This document shows, in pieces, positions 1-6,792 of a DNA stretch of 8,840 bases (within the stretch, counting starts at the first letter, position 1; every line of letters starts with the position of its first letter). The position numbers were made by a program, and so were the translations under genes. The stretch comes from DASYSA01 sp036003885 (lineage in GTDB: Bacteria > Acidobacteriota > Blastocatellia > UBA7656). The stretch spans positions 1 to 8,840 of the forward strand of contig DASYSA010000201.1 in NCBI GenBank assembly GCA_036003885.1, read 5' to 3'. The notes below the pieces were generated by a model, which was not told where the DNA came from, made no database searches, and saw nothing but the letters and a program-made list of their open reading frames with translations.

Positions 1-1
1 A

Positions 2-73
2 GATCATCTGAAAGTCGAAAGCGTTTTGGCACGGGAGCGGTGGCTCTATCACCAGTGGACAATGGCGGTTTAA
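2..73 (+). CDS. C-terminal fragment of an unidentified protein (5' end outside window)
   Basis: Reading from base 2, this frame is open from the window edge to a TAA at 71-73. It gives 23 residues ending in LYHQWTMAV. The segment is rich in charged and aromatic residues and looks like an ordinary protein tail. The next gene starts 112 nt downstream on the same strand. The fragment is too short to assign a family, and frame 1 is also open here with a less protein-like translation, so coding status is only probable. Confidence 0.35.
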   Translation, partial: DHLKVESVLARERWLYHQWTMAV

Positions 74-185
74 GCTTCCTTTCAGCTTACCCATGTTCCC
101 TGGGCGAAGAATTGAACAGGGGGCTTCACCAGCGAGGCAGGAGAGTCGACGCTTACTCCGCTTAATCCCAGGCAAGGAGAAAAGA

Positions 186-1073
186 ATGGAACGTAAAGCA
201 GCATCCGATTATCCGCAAGAGTTGCTAGACCTGTTTCACGAATACCAGCACGGCGACATCAATCGCCGCACTTTCCTCGACCGCGCCGGCAAGTTTGCGG
301 TCGGCGGCCTGACGGTCGCGGCAATCTTCGAGGGCCTGAAACCCAACTATGCCTGGGCCCAGCAGGTGCCGCCGGATGACAAACGCATAAAAGCGGGCTA
401 TGAAGTCGTGCAATCCCCGGCCGGAAACGGCTCGATCAAAGGGTATCTGGCTCGTCCGGCACAAGGGAAAAAGGCGCCCGTCGTGCTCGTCATTCACGAA
501 AACCGCGGACTCAATCCCTATATCGAAGACGTCGCGCGTCGCCTCGCGCTCGCCAATTTCATCGCCTACGCGCCCGACGGGTTGACTTCGGTCGGCGGCT
601 ACCCGGGCGACGATGAGAAAGGCGCTGCCGCCTTCCGCACGGTGGATGGAAAGAAGATGACCGAAGATTTCGTCGCGGCGGCCAAGTGGCTCAGAGCGCG
701 TCCAGATTCCACGGGCAAATTGGGCGCCGTCGGGTTCTGTTTTGGCGGCGGGATGGTGAATCAATTGGCCGTGCGACTGGGCGCTGATCTAAATGCCGGG
801 GTTGCGTTCTATGGCCGCCAGGCAGGCGCGGACGATGTCCCGAAGATTTCTGCGCCACTGTTGCTGCATTACGCGGGCAATGACCAGGGCATCAACGCAG
901 GCATCGCGGCCTATGAAGCAGCGCTCAAGGCCAACAACAAAGTGTATTCGCTGCACATGTACGAGGGCAAACAGCACGGCTTCCACAACAACACGACGCC
1001 GCGTTATGACGAAACCGCCGCCAAACTGGCATGGACGCGCACTCTCGAGTTTTTCAACAAATACCTGCGGTAG
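186..1073 (+). CDS. Tat-exported dienelactone hydrolase family protein (YghX-like)
   Basis: A 295-residue alpha/beta hydrolase of the dienelactone hydrolase family, which cleaves ester or lactone bonds with a Cys-His-Asp triad; the substrate here is unknown. Residues 26-31 (NRRTFL) and the hydrophobic stretch to about 50 form a Tat signal with a long n-region, as in YghX-type proteins. Cleavage is plausible after AWA at 56-58. The nucleophile is Cys185 in GFCFGG, with Asp233 in GND and His264 in QHGFH. Glu105 in HENRG matches the glutamate that holds the nucleophile in dienelactone hydrolase. The start at 186 is chosen because AAGGAG lies just upstream (about 174-179) and the Tat n-region begins there. 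An in-frame ATG at 93 would add 31 unlikely residues and has no ribosome site. It is probably the first gene of a three-gene exported-protein operon, with 45 nt to the next gene. The family call is firm; the substrate is not known. Confidence 0.9.
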   Translation: MERKAASDYPQELLDLFHEYQHGDINRRTFLDRAGKFAVGGLTVAAIFEGLKPNYAWAQQVPPDDKRIKAGYEVVQSPAGNGSIKGYLARPAQGKKAPVVLVIHENRGLNPYIEDVARRLALANFIAYAPDGLTSVGGYPGDDEKGAAAFRTVDGKKMTEDFVAAAKWLRARPDSTGKLGAVGFCFGGGMVNQLAVRLGADLNAGVAFYGRQAGADDVPKISAPLLLHYAGNDQGINAGIAAYEAALKANNKVYSLHMYEGKQHGFHNNTTPRYDETAAKLAWTRTLEFFNKYLR

Positions 1074-1118
1074 GTGAAGAGGCAGTCGCCTGAGGGCGGC
1101 AGAAGAGGAGAAGAGGAA

Positions 1119-2150
1119 ATGAATGCATTCTCGAGGAGAACAGTCTGGGGCACCCTCGCATTGGCCTTGATGTGTTTGTCGGTGAAAGCCCCCATGGCGC
1201 GAACAGCAACCTCTCGGATCGTTAGCGCCGCAAATACTTTCCTCTCGACGCTCGATCAGAAGCAGCGGCAGAGCGTGCTGTTTGCGTTTGACGACGAGAA
1301 GCAGAGAGCGCGCTGGTCCAACCTCCCGACCACGATGGTTCCCCGAACGGGTCTTAGCCTTAAAGAACTGAATCCGGCGCAACGTTCCGCCGCACTGGCT
1401 CTGGTCTCATCTGCGCTCAGCGCGAGGGGCTTCGAGAAAGTTCAGCAGATCATGGAAGGCGACGAGGTTCTCAAAACCGGCGGAGGGAACAACCCGATGT
1501 TCGGCAAGGACCTTTTCTACATCTCCATCCTCGGAACACCCTCCGAAAAGGACCCCTGGATGCTCCAGTTTGGAGGTCACCATCTGGCGCTTAATATCAC
1601 CCTCGCCGGCGAACGCGGCGTTCTCACCCCGAGCCTGACTGCCGCCCAACCCGCTCTCTATACTCTCAACGGTAAAACGGTGCGCCCCCTTGGTCAGGAG
1701 AGCGATAAGGCCATGGCCTTGCTGAAGGCACTGGACGAGAACCAGCAGAAGCAAGCTATTCTAAGCTACCGTTTGGCGGATCTTGTGCTCGGACCCGGGC
1801 AGGATGGCAAAACAATCCAGCCTGAAGGCCTGAAGGCTTCCGCCATGAATGAGGGGCAACGCGCCATGCTGCTCGATGTCATATCGGAATGGACCGGCAT
1901 TATCCACGAAAGCGCGGCCACGACCCGTATGCCCGAGCTCAAAGCCGATATCAAAGATACCTGGTTTGCGTGGAGCGGCCCGACCACCGCTACTCCGGGG
2001 AGTAACATCACAGCATACTACAGAATTCAGGGACCGCATCTCGTCATTGAGTACGCGCCTCAGCGGCTGGGCGGCGATCCTTCCATGCATGTCCATGCCA
2101 TGTACCGCGATCCGACGAATGACTACGGACAGAGGTTCACAGCAAAATGA
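1119..2150 (+). CDS. DUF3500 family exported protein
   Basis: A 343-residue protein recognised as DUF3500 by its overall pattern: a FLSTLDQKQR opening, an FDDE motif at 57-60, LKELNPAQR at 81-89, PWMLQFGGHHLALN at 146-159, and a final HVHAMYRDPTNDYG at 324-337. The biochemical role of DUF3500 is not established. The paired histidines at 154-155 and His324/His326, with acidic neighbours, would suit a metal site, which is an inference. The N-terminus has SRR at 5-7 and a hydrophobic run at about 9-22, giving a signal peptide that could be Sec or Tat. The ATG at 1119 follows a purine-rich run (1101-1118, AGAAGAGGAGAAGAGGAAA). The same frame is open back to an ATG at 1074, directly after the hydrolase stop, but that start would spoil the signal peptide. 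It overlaps the next gene by ATGA. Confidence 0.88.
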   Translation: MNAFSRRTVWGTLALALMCLSVKAPMARTATSRIVSAANTFLSTLDQKQRQSVLFAFDDEKQRARWSNLPTTMVPRTGLSLKELNPAQRSAALALVSSALSARGFEKVQQIMEGDEVLKTGGGNNPMFGKDLFYISILGTPSEKDPWMLQFGGHHLALNITLAGERGVLTPSLTAAQPALYTLNGKTVRPLGQESDKAMALLKALDENQQKQAILSYRLADLVLGPGQDGKTIQPEGLKASAMNEGQRAMLLDVISEWTGIIHESAATTRMPELKADIKDTWFAWSGPTTATPGSNITAYYRIQGPHLVIEYAPQRLGGDPSMHVHAMYRDPTNDYGQRFTAK

Positions 2151-2824
2151 GAACGAGGCGGACTGCGGCTGGTGCGATTCTTCTGTTGGTCGGAACGGCT
2201 GCCTCCGCCCACAGGCTGGATGAGTATCTGCAGGCCACAACTATCTCGGTGGAGAAGGATCGTGTTCACGCGCAGATTCGTCTGATCCCAGGCGTTGTCG
2301 TGTTTCCCAACGTGCTCGCAAACATCGATACCGATGCGGACGGAGTCATCTCAGAAGCTGAGCACCGGGCTTACGCGGAGCGGGTGCTTGGCGACCTGTC
2401 GCTCACGATTGACGGCGATCGATTGCAGCTCCGACTGGTCTCGTCGAAATTTGCAGAAATCGAGGAGATGAAAGAAGGACGCGGCGACATTCAACTCGAG
2501 TTCGATGCGGATGTGTCCAGCGGCGGCCCCAACCGGAGACTCATTTTCGAAAACCAACACCAAAGCCGGATTGCGGCCTATCTTGTAAATTGTCTGGTTC
2601 CGCGCGACCCGGACATTCGGGTCACAGCGCAGAACCGAAATTACCAGCAGTCGTTCTATCAATTGGATTACGCCCGGGCTGACATTCGTTCAGGCCCGCT
2701 GTCCTCTTCCTGGTGGTCAAACCGGGGGTGGCTGGGCATGGCTGCCCTCCTTCTGTTCGCAGGGCTCGCGCTGCTGTGGCGTTGGCGCGCCAGAGCTGCG
2801 AATGATGCGATAGCGCAAGAATAA
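2147..2824 (+). CDS. Membrane-anchored EF-hand protein resembling the HupE/UreJ ectodomain
   Basis: A 225-residue protein. The signal peptide covers 1-21 with an ASA site, so the mature chain probably begins with His22 (HRLDEYLQA). Residues 61-72 (DTDADGVISEAE) fit the 12-residue EF-hand calcium loop at every key position: D1, D3, D5, G6, I8 and E12. The section at 135-175 (ENQHQ, AYLVNCLVPRDP, NYQQSFYQLDY) resembles the extracellular N-terminal part of HupE/UreJ-type permeases. A single membrane segment at about 194-211 with the basic tail WRWRAR follows. The multi-span transporter part is absent, so it looks like a stand-alone ectodomain. Its ATG overlaps the DUF3500 stop (ATGA at 2147-2150), pointing to translational coupling. 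A calcium-binding or metal-handling role is inferred; the family similarity is from memory. Confidence 0.75.
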   Translation: MRTRRTAAGAILLLVGTAASAHRLDEYLQATTISVEKDRVHAQIRLIPGVVVFPNVLANIDTDADGVISEAEHRAYAERVLGDLSLTIDGDRLQLRLVSSKFAEIEEMKEGRGDIQLEFDADVSSGGPNRRLIFENQHQSRIAAYLVNCLVPRDPDIRVTAQNRNYQQSFYQLDYARADIRSGPLSSSWWSNRGWLGMAALLLFAGLALLWRWRARAANDAIAQE

Positions 2825-2875
2825 TCGACTTCCCGGATCAACTACTCTGGTGGTGTACTATGAGCGTCACTGATT

Positions 2876-4303
2876 ATGCCGAAGCAGAAGATTCTAATAG
2901 TTGATGACGAAAAGGGAGTTCGGTGGACGCTGGCCGAAGCGTTGCGCATGTGGGGTTACCTATCGGCCGACGCAGATACGGCGGCCGCCGCGCTTTTCGC
3001 CTTCGACAACGAGCAACCGGCGGCGGTTCTGCTCGACGTCCATCTTCCGGATGGGTTGGGACTAGACGTACTGCGAGAGATTAAGCAGCGCCAGCCGGAC
3101 GCGGTCGTCATAATGATGACCGGCGATGTCATGGTTGAAGACACTATCGCGGCGCTTCGCGGAGGCGCGTACGACTTCATCGGTAAGCCCATCAACCTCG
3201 AAGAGCTCCAGGTAACGATCCGCAACGGCATCGAGGCGCAGTCGCTACGTAAAGAGGTGAACCAGTTCCGCCGCGAGAGGGCTGGACAGTTTACTTTTGA
3301 TCAAATCATAGGCGACTCGCCGGGGATGGCCCAGATGTTCGCGCTCGCCCGCAAGGTTGCCGAAAGCGAAGTCTCAGCCGTGCTCCTTCAAGGCGAGTCG
3401 GGCACGGGAAAAGATCTGGTCGCCAAGGCAATTCACTACAGCTCGCGGCGCTCAGAGGAACCGTTCGTCGCCATAAATTGCGCAGCGATTCCCGCGACCC
3501 TGATTGAGAGCGAGCTCTTCGGTTATGAAAAGGGAGCCTTCACTGATGCGAAGGCCCGCAAGGAAGGGCTGTTTGAGCAGGCCCAGGGTGGCACTCTCTT
3601 TCTCGACGAGATCGGCGAGCTGGAGTTGAGTCTACAGGCCAAACTCCTGCGGGTGCTTGAAGAGGCAGCGTTCAGGCGAGTGGGCGGACTGAAGGATATC
3701 CCGCTCGATGTGCGGGTGATCGCGGCGTCTAACCGCGATCTAAAAGGCGAAAGCGCGTTGGGCCGCTTTCGATTGGACCTCTACTACCGCCTTTCGGTTA
3801 TCCAGATTGATATTCCCCCTCTTAGCGGACGCGCCGATGACGTCGTCAAGCTGGCCGAGCATTACATAGCTTACTTCAACGAACGGCTTCGGAAACGTGT
3901 GCGAGGCTTGAGTCCCGAAGTTGTAGAGATATTCAGACGTTACTCGTGGCCGGGTAACGTACGCGAGCTGCGGAATGTTATCGAACGGGTAATGATATTA
4001 GAAGACGGCGAACTCATAACTTCGGCCTACCTGCCAGGTGACCTTGCAAAAGGCGACGGCAGCGCTGCGCGTGCTGAGGGATCGGAACAAGCACAATCGT
4101 TTCTGTCTGGGGTGGTCTTGCCCCCGGAAGGCATTGTTCTCGACGATGTGGAGATGTCGCTAGTGAGCCAGGCGCTGGAGCGAAGCGGTGGTAATCAAAC
4201 GCACGCTGCACAGCTACTGGGCATCTCCAGAGATCAATTGCGCTACAGGCTCAAGAAGCTGCAGGAGACAGCTCCGACGCGTGAATCGTCGGGCTCCGAT
4301 TAA
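2876..4303 (+). CDS. NtrC-family sigma-54-dependent response regulator
   Basis: A 475-residue transcription activator. The receiver domain at about 4-120 has the acidic pair Asp10/Asp11, phospho-acceptor Asp54 (LLDVHLPD), Thr82 and Lys104. The sigma-54 AAA+ domain at about 140-375 has Walker A GESGTGKD (173-180), the sigma-54 contact loop as GAFTDA rather than GAFTGA (220-225, a variant common in this class), and Walker B TLFLDE (240-245). SWPGNVREL marks its C-terminal part. A Fis-type helix-turn-helix lies at about 440-461 (NQTHAAQLLGISRDQLRYRL). Once phosphorylated, such proteins form rings that open sigma-54 polymerase complexes from upstream enhancer sites. The ATG at 2876 lacks a clear Shine-Dalgarno sequence, and an in-frame stop at 2861-2863 rules out an earlier ATG. 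It converges with the hybrid kinase gene, a likely but unproven partner. A sigma-54 promoter candidate lies at 6691-6708. Confidence 0.95.
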   Translation: MPKQKILIVDDEKGVRWTLAEALRMWGYLSADADTAAAALFAFDNEQPAAVLLDVHLPDGLGLDVLREIKQRQPDAVVIMMTGDVMVEDTIAALRGGAYDFIGKPINLEELQVTIRNGIEAQSLRKEVNQFRRERAGQFTFDQIIGDSPGMAQMFALARKVAESEVSAVLLQGESGTGKDLVAKAIHYSSRRSEEPFVAINCAAIPATLIESELFGYEKGAFTDAKARKEGLFEQAQGGTLFLDEIGELELSLQAKLLRVLEEAAFRRVGGLKDIPLDVRVIAASNRDLKGESALGRFRLDLYYRLSVIQIDIPPLSGRADDVVKLAEHYIAYFNERLRKRVRGLSPEVVEIFRRYSWPGNVRELRNVIERVMILEDGELITSAYLPGDLAKGDGSAARAEGSEQAQSFLSGVVLPPEGIVLDDVEMSLVSQALERSGGNQTHAAQLLGISRDQLRYRLKKLQETAPTRESSGSD

Positions 4304-4355
4304 CCCAGCTATTCTGCTTGTGAATCTGTCATTCTGGAAAAGGAAGCCCTCCTCG

Positions 4356-6266
4356 CTATTCAACACTGAGGATCTCGGCGAGTATCTTCAACAGTCGCTC
4401 GGCCGTATACGGTTTCGACAGAAAACCCTGGACACTAAGACCACTGGATTCCATCGCCTTGTCATTTGCGTCCAGTCCGCTGCTCACAACGACTTTCACC
4501 CGCGGGTTCATCTTCCGCAAGGCGCGAACGGTAGCAGGACCATCCATATAAGGCATCATTACATCTGTCACTACTACTCTGATCTCGTCCTTGTGCTGGG
4601 CGTAAACCGCCAAAGCCTCAGTGCCGTCATTTGCTGTCAACACTCTGTAACCATAAGTCTCCAGTGTGCCCTTAGTGATCTCGAGTATGCCCAGCTCATC
4701 ATCCACAATGAGGATCAACTCGCCTTTGCCCGTAGGCAAGACCAAATCGTCTCGCGTAGGCTGCACCAGCTTCTCCCCTGTCTCGGCAGCTGGAACGTAG
4801 ACCTTGAACTGTGTTCCCCGGCCCTCGCTGTAAACATTGATAAATCCGGCGTGACTCTTCACTATTGCCAAAGCGGTAGATAGTCCGAGGCCGGTTCCCT
4901 TGCCCACTTCCTTCGTTGTGAAGAAGGGTTCAAAGATTCTCTCGATGGTGCCAGTCGGGATACCTGAGCCGGTGTCCTGAACGCCAATCAGGACATATCG
5001 GCCTGGGCGGGCCTCTACGTTCATCCCGGCATAGTTCTCATCCAGGTAGATATTGTCGGCTTCAATCGTAAGTTTGCCTCCGTGGGGCATCGCGTCCCGG
5101 GCATTCACGCAAAGATTCATGAGCACTTGATGAAGCTGGGTAGGATCGCCAACCACGGGCCATAGATCCTCTGTTGTTGAGAACTCGATTTCGATCGATT
5201 TCGGCAATGTGTCCCGCAGAGTCCTGATTATGTCGTTAATCAGGTGTTTCGACTGAAGTAGGACTCGTTTCCCTTCGACGCCTCTGGCGAATGACAGCAC
5301 CTGTCTTATTAGCTCCCCCGCTCGCTCTGCGCTCGATTGGAGGACTAAGAGCATGCGCTGGTCCTCTTTGGCTGGGAGCTTGAGCTTCAGCATTCGAATT
5401 GCCATAACAATCGGTGACAACAGGTTGTTGAGGTCGTGCGCTATGCCGCCAGCAAGTGTGCCGATGCTCTCCATTCGCTGCGCGCGAAGAAACTGACTTT
5501 CCAGTTTCTTCTTCTCGGTAACGTCCGTATTGATGGCGAAGATGGACTTTGGACGACCACTCTCATCGCGTACGAGTGTCCAACGGCTCTCAGCAATTAT
5601 TTTCTTACCGTCTTTAGCATAATGGTGTAACTCGCCATTCCACTCGCCCCTCTCGAGCAGGATTCGATGGGCTTCTTCAAACTCCGGAGAACCGCCCCGA
5701 TAAAGCAGGTGCCGAACGTTCTCACCGACGGTCTCGCTGGCCTTCCAGCCATAAATGCGCTCAGCGCCTTCGTTCCAAAAGATAATAATGTTTTGCAGAT
5801 CCCGAACCATGATTCCGTCGTGCGCGTGGTCGAGGAGGGCGGCTTGTTCACGAAGACGCTGTTCGGCCTGCTTGCGCTCGGTGATGTCTCGAATGATAAC
5901 GGTGAAGAGCTTCTGACCCTCCACCTCGAAGTGTGAAATGGAAGCCTCAATGGGAAACTCTTCACCGTCGCTACGAAGCCCGGAGATGGCCCCCAACGCT
6001 CCCATTCTCCGCCTGGTCACATTGGTGCGGCCAAAATCCCTGACGTGTTGTTGGTGCGCGTCACGAAATCGCTCGGGGATGAACTTTTCGAGCTTCTGAC
6101 CGATTGCCTCGTCGGCCGAACATCGAAACATTTGCTCTGCCGCTGCATTAAACAGAATGATGCGTTGATCTGAATTAGCCGTAATGATCGCATCCATGGC
6201 CGAAGCGATTATTCCGTCCATCTGTGCTTGTTTGTCACCCGATCCGCGCCCGGCAGATTGTGTCAT
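4356..6266 (-). CDS. Soluble PAS-PAS hybrid histidine kinase with C-terminal receiver
   Basis: A 636-residue sensor kinase without membrane segments or signal peptide, so it senses in the cytoplasm. Domain order: PAS 1 at about 12-130 (ending RDITERKQAEQ), PAS 2 at about 142-253 (ending TDVTEKKKLE), HisKA with phospho-acceptor His277 in GGIAHDLNNL, a HATPase domain with N box NLCVNARD (384-391), DTGSGIP (431-437) and GTGLGLS (457-463), then a receiver at about 516-634. The receiver has Asp522/Asp523, phospho-acceptor Asp568 (VVTDVMMP) and Lys618. No flavin-binding LOV motif (GxNCRFLQ) is visible in either PAS, so the ligand is unknown. The start has GGGAA five bases upstream on the minus strand. 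The 52-nt gap to the convergent regulator gene holds only a weak hairpin. A phosphorelay from Asp568 would need an Hpt protein, which is not in the window. It may instead act directly on the regulator encoded at 2876-4303. Confidence 0.95.
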   Translation of the reverse strand: MTQSAGRGSGDKQAQMDGIIASAMDAIITANSDQRIILFNAAAEQMFRCSADEAIGQKLEKFIPERFRDAHQQHVRDFGRTNVTRRRMGALGAISGLRSDGEEFPIEASISHFEVEGQKLFTVIIRDITERKQAEQRLREQAALLDHAHDGIMVRDLQNIIIFWNEGAERIYGWKASETVGENVRHLLYRGGSPEFEEAHRILLERGEWNGELHHYAKDGKKIIAESRWTLVRDESGRPKSIFAINTDVTEKKKLESQFLRAQRMESIGTLAGGIAHDLNNLLSPIVMAIRMLKLKLPAKEDQRMLLVLQSSAERAGELIRQVLSFARGVEGKRVLLQSKHLINDIIRTLRDTLPKSIEIEFSTTEDLWPVVGDPTQLHQVLMNLCVNARDAMPHGGKLTIEADNIYLDENYAGMNVEARPGRYVLIGVQDTGSGIPTGTIERIFEPFFTTKEVGKGTGLGLSTALAIVKSHAGFINVYSEGRGTQFKVYVPAAETGEKLVQPTRDDLVLPTGKGELILIVDDELGILEITKGTLETYGYRVLTANDGTEALAVYAQHKDEIRVVVTDVMMPYMDGPATVRALRKMNPRVKVVVSSGLDANDKAMESSGLSVQGFLSKPYTAERLLKILAEILSVE

Positions 6267-6308
6267 TGCAGTTCCCTTTTGGCTTGTGTCTGAAGAATCG
6301 AGACGATG

Positions 6309-6317
6309 ATTTTAGCA
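6309..6317 (-). promoter_or_regulatory. Extended -10 promoter candidate for the hybrid kinase
   Basis: Read on the minus strand the site is TGC-TAAAAT, an extended -10 element one base away from TGNTATAAT. It would start transcription near 6302, leaving a leader of about 36 nt before the kinase ATG. The hexamer 17 bp upstream (TAAGCT) is a poor -35, which is tolerable for extended -10 promoters. This is a pattern match only. Confidence 0.45.
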
Positions 6318-6320
6318 CAG

Positions 6321-6338
6321 GCTTAGGGACCAGCTTAG
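6321..6338. repeat. GCTTAG direct repeat over the kinase promoter spacer and -35
   Basis: GCTTAG occurs at 6321-6326 and 6333-6338, a 12-bp period. The repeat covers the spacer and the -35 position of the proposed kinase promoter, so it could be an operator. At this length chance is a real alternative. Confidence 0.25.
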
Positions 6339-6574
6339 CGCACTTTTTTGTGGCTCGCTCTGCCTTGAGGTTTCAGAGTTCCTGAGGACTGGACCTTGAC
6401 TTGATCCGAGATGATCGGACTGCCACACTGCCGCTTGTACTTGAAAAAAGCTGTGTGCCTCGTCACTGCTTGACGCAACGCGTATCACAACACCAGCACG
6501 ATGAAGCATCAACAACTGAACGCGGATATTGGAACCAGTCGGCGACTCGCGGCAAGTGCGTTTCAGTCCTCAAG

Positions 6575-6604
6575 TTAGTCTGCGCAATCTTTCCCATTAG
6601 TCTG
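6575..6604 (+). repeat. Tandem TTAGTCTG repeat, possible activator binding sites
   Basis: TTAGTCTG occurs at 6575-6582 and 6597-6604. The copies are 22 bp apart, about two helical turns. Similarity continues for five bases downstream (CGCAA against TGGAA), giving 11 of 13 identical positions. Measured from the start site implied by the -24/-12 element (about 6718), they lie at about -143 to -114, the usual range for NtrC-class enhancer sites. Their use by the regulator at 2876-4303 is an inference. Confidence 0.4.
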
Positions 6605-6608
6605 TGGA

Positions 6609-6622
6609 AATGTGCGCACTTT
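6609..6622. promoter_or_regulatory. GTGCGCAC palindrome, possible operator
   Basis: GTGCGCAC at 6612-6619 is a perfect 8-bp palindrome. After one mismatched pair it is extended by AA and TT on either side, giving a 14-bp dyad. It lies about 96-109 bp upstream of the proposed sigma-54 start site. Fis-type helix-turn-helix dimers bind dyads like this, but the link is inferred. Confidence 0.35.
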
Positions 6623-6690
6623 CGCGGCCAGTGGTCCGAGCTATAACAGCCGATCATAAGCTCCTTCGGCGGAATCGTGATCTTTCCTGT

Positions 6691-6708
6691 TTGGCGTGTT
6701 CATTGCTT
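6691..6708 (+). promoter_or_regulatory. Sigma-54 (-24/-12) promoter for the DUF6544-like gene
   Basis: The site TTGGCGTGTTCATTGCTT has GG at 6693-6694 and GC at 6705-6706, separated by exactly 10 bp as sigma-54 requires. Against the consensus TGGCACG-N4-TTGCW it matches all but two positions, A and C of CACG, which read G and T. Transcription would start near 6718, leaving a leader of about 75 nt. It points toward the gene at 6793, and a sigma-54 activator is encoded in the same window. Of the TTGGC-type sites compared in this window (26, 6691 and 6836), only this one has correct spacing and both boxes. Confidence 0.7.
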
Positions 6709-6792
6709 CGATAGCAGAGGAGGCCTGGGATATCAGGTGGGCGATCGGCAACGGGCGGCGCGGCCGGCAGGCAGATAGGGAGGTAAACGCAA

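Larger units (their letters stand above)
6267..6792. other. 526-nt divergent regulatory region
   Basis: No convincing gene lies here. The short open frames give low-complexity or cysteine- and serine-rich translations, have no ribosome sites and resemble no family. The region separates the minus-strand kinase from the plus-strand DUF6544-like gene. It holds a kinase promoter candidate near 6309, a GCTTAG repeat, a tandem TTAGTCTG repeat at 6575-6604, a GTGCGCAC palindrome near 6615, and a -24/-12 promoter at 6691-6708. The 9-mer GCGCACTTT occurs twice (6338-6346 and 6615-6623). At 526 nt it is the longest non-coding stretch in the window. Confidence 0.7.

Noticed and set aside
26..41. TTGGCACG, a perfect -24 half of a sigma-54 promoter
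   Set aside because: The bases 10 bp after GG are GT instead of GC and no TTGC follows. It also lies in the probable coding tail of the upstream gene.
93..185. Upstream ATG extending the hydrolase by 31 residues
   Set aside because: It has no ribosome site, while AAGGAG precedes the ATG at 186. The extension would add an implausible arginine-rich leader before the Tat signal.
220..225. GAFTDA in the regulator (residue positions) as a defective sigma-54 contact loop
   Set aside because: The Gly-to-Asp change is frequent among functional members of this class, and the rest of the AAA+ domain is intact.
789..1382. 197-codon minus-strand open frame
   Set aside because: It is a shadow of the hydrolase and DUF3500 genes, whose family motifs are clear on the plus strand.
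4341..4353. AGGA-AGCCC-TCCT hairpin followed on the minus strand by TTTCC, a possible kinase terminator
   Set aside because: The stem has only four or five pairs and the T run is three bases, too weak to call a terminator.
4188..4883. 231-codon plus-strand open frame across the regulator-kinase junction
   Set aside because: It is antisense to the receiver domain of the kinase and overlaps the helix-turn-helix of the regulator. The translation resembles no family.
6401..6657. Short open frames on both strands in the divergent region
   Set aside because: They have no ribosome sites and no recognisable sequence, and they overlap the repeats and dyad that suggest regulatory DNA.
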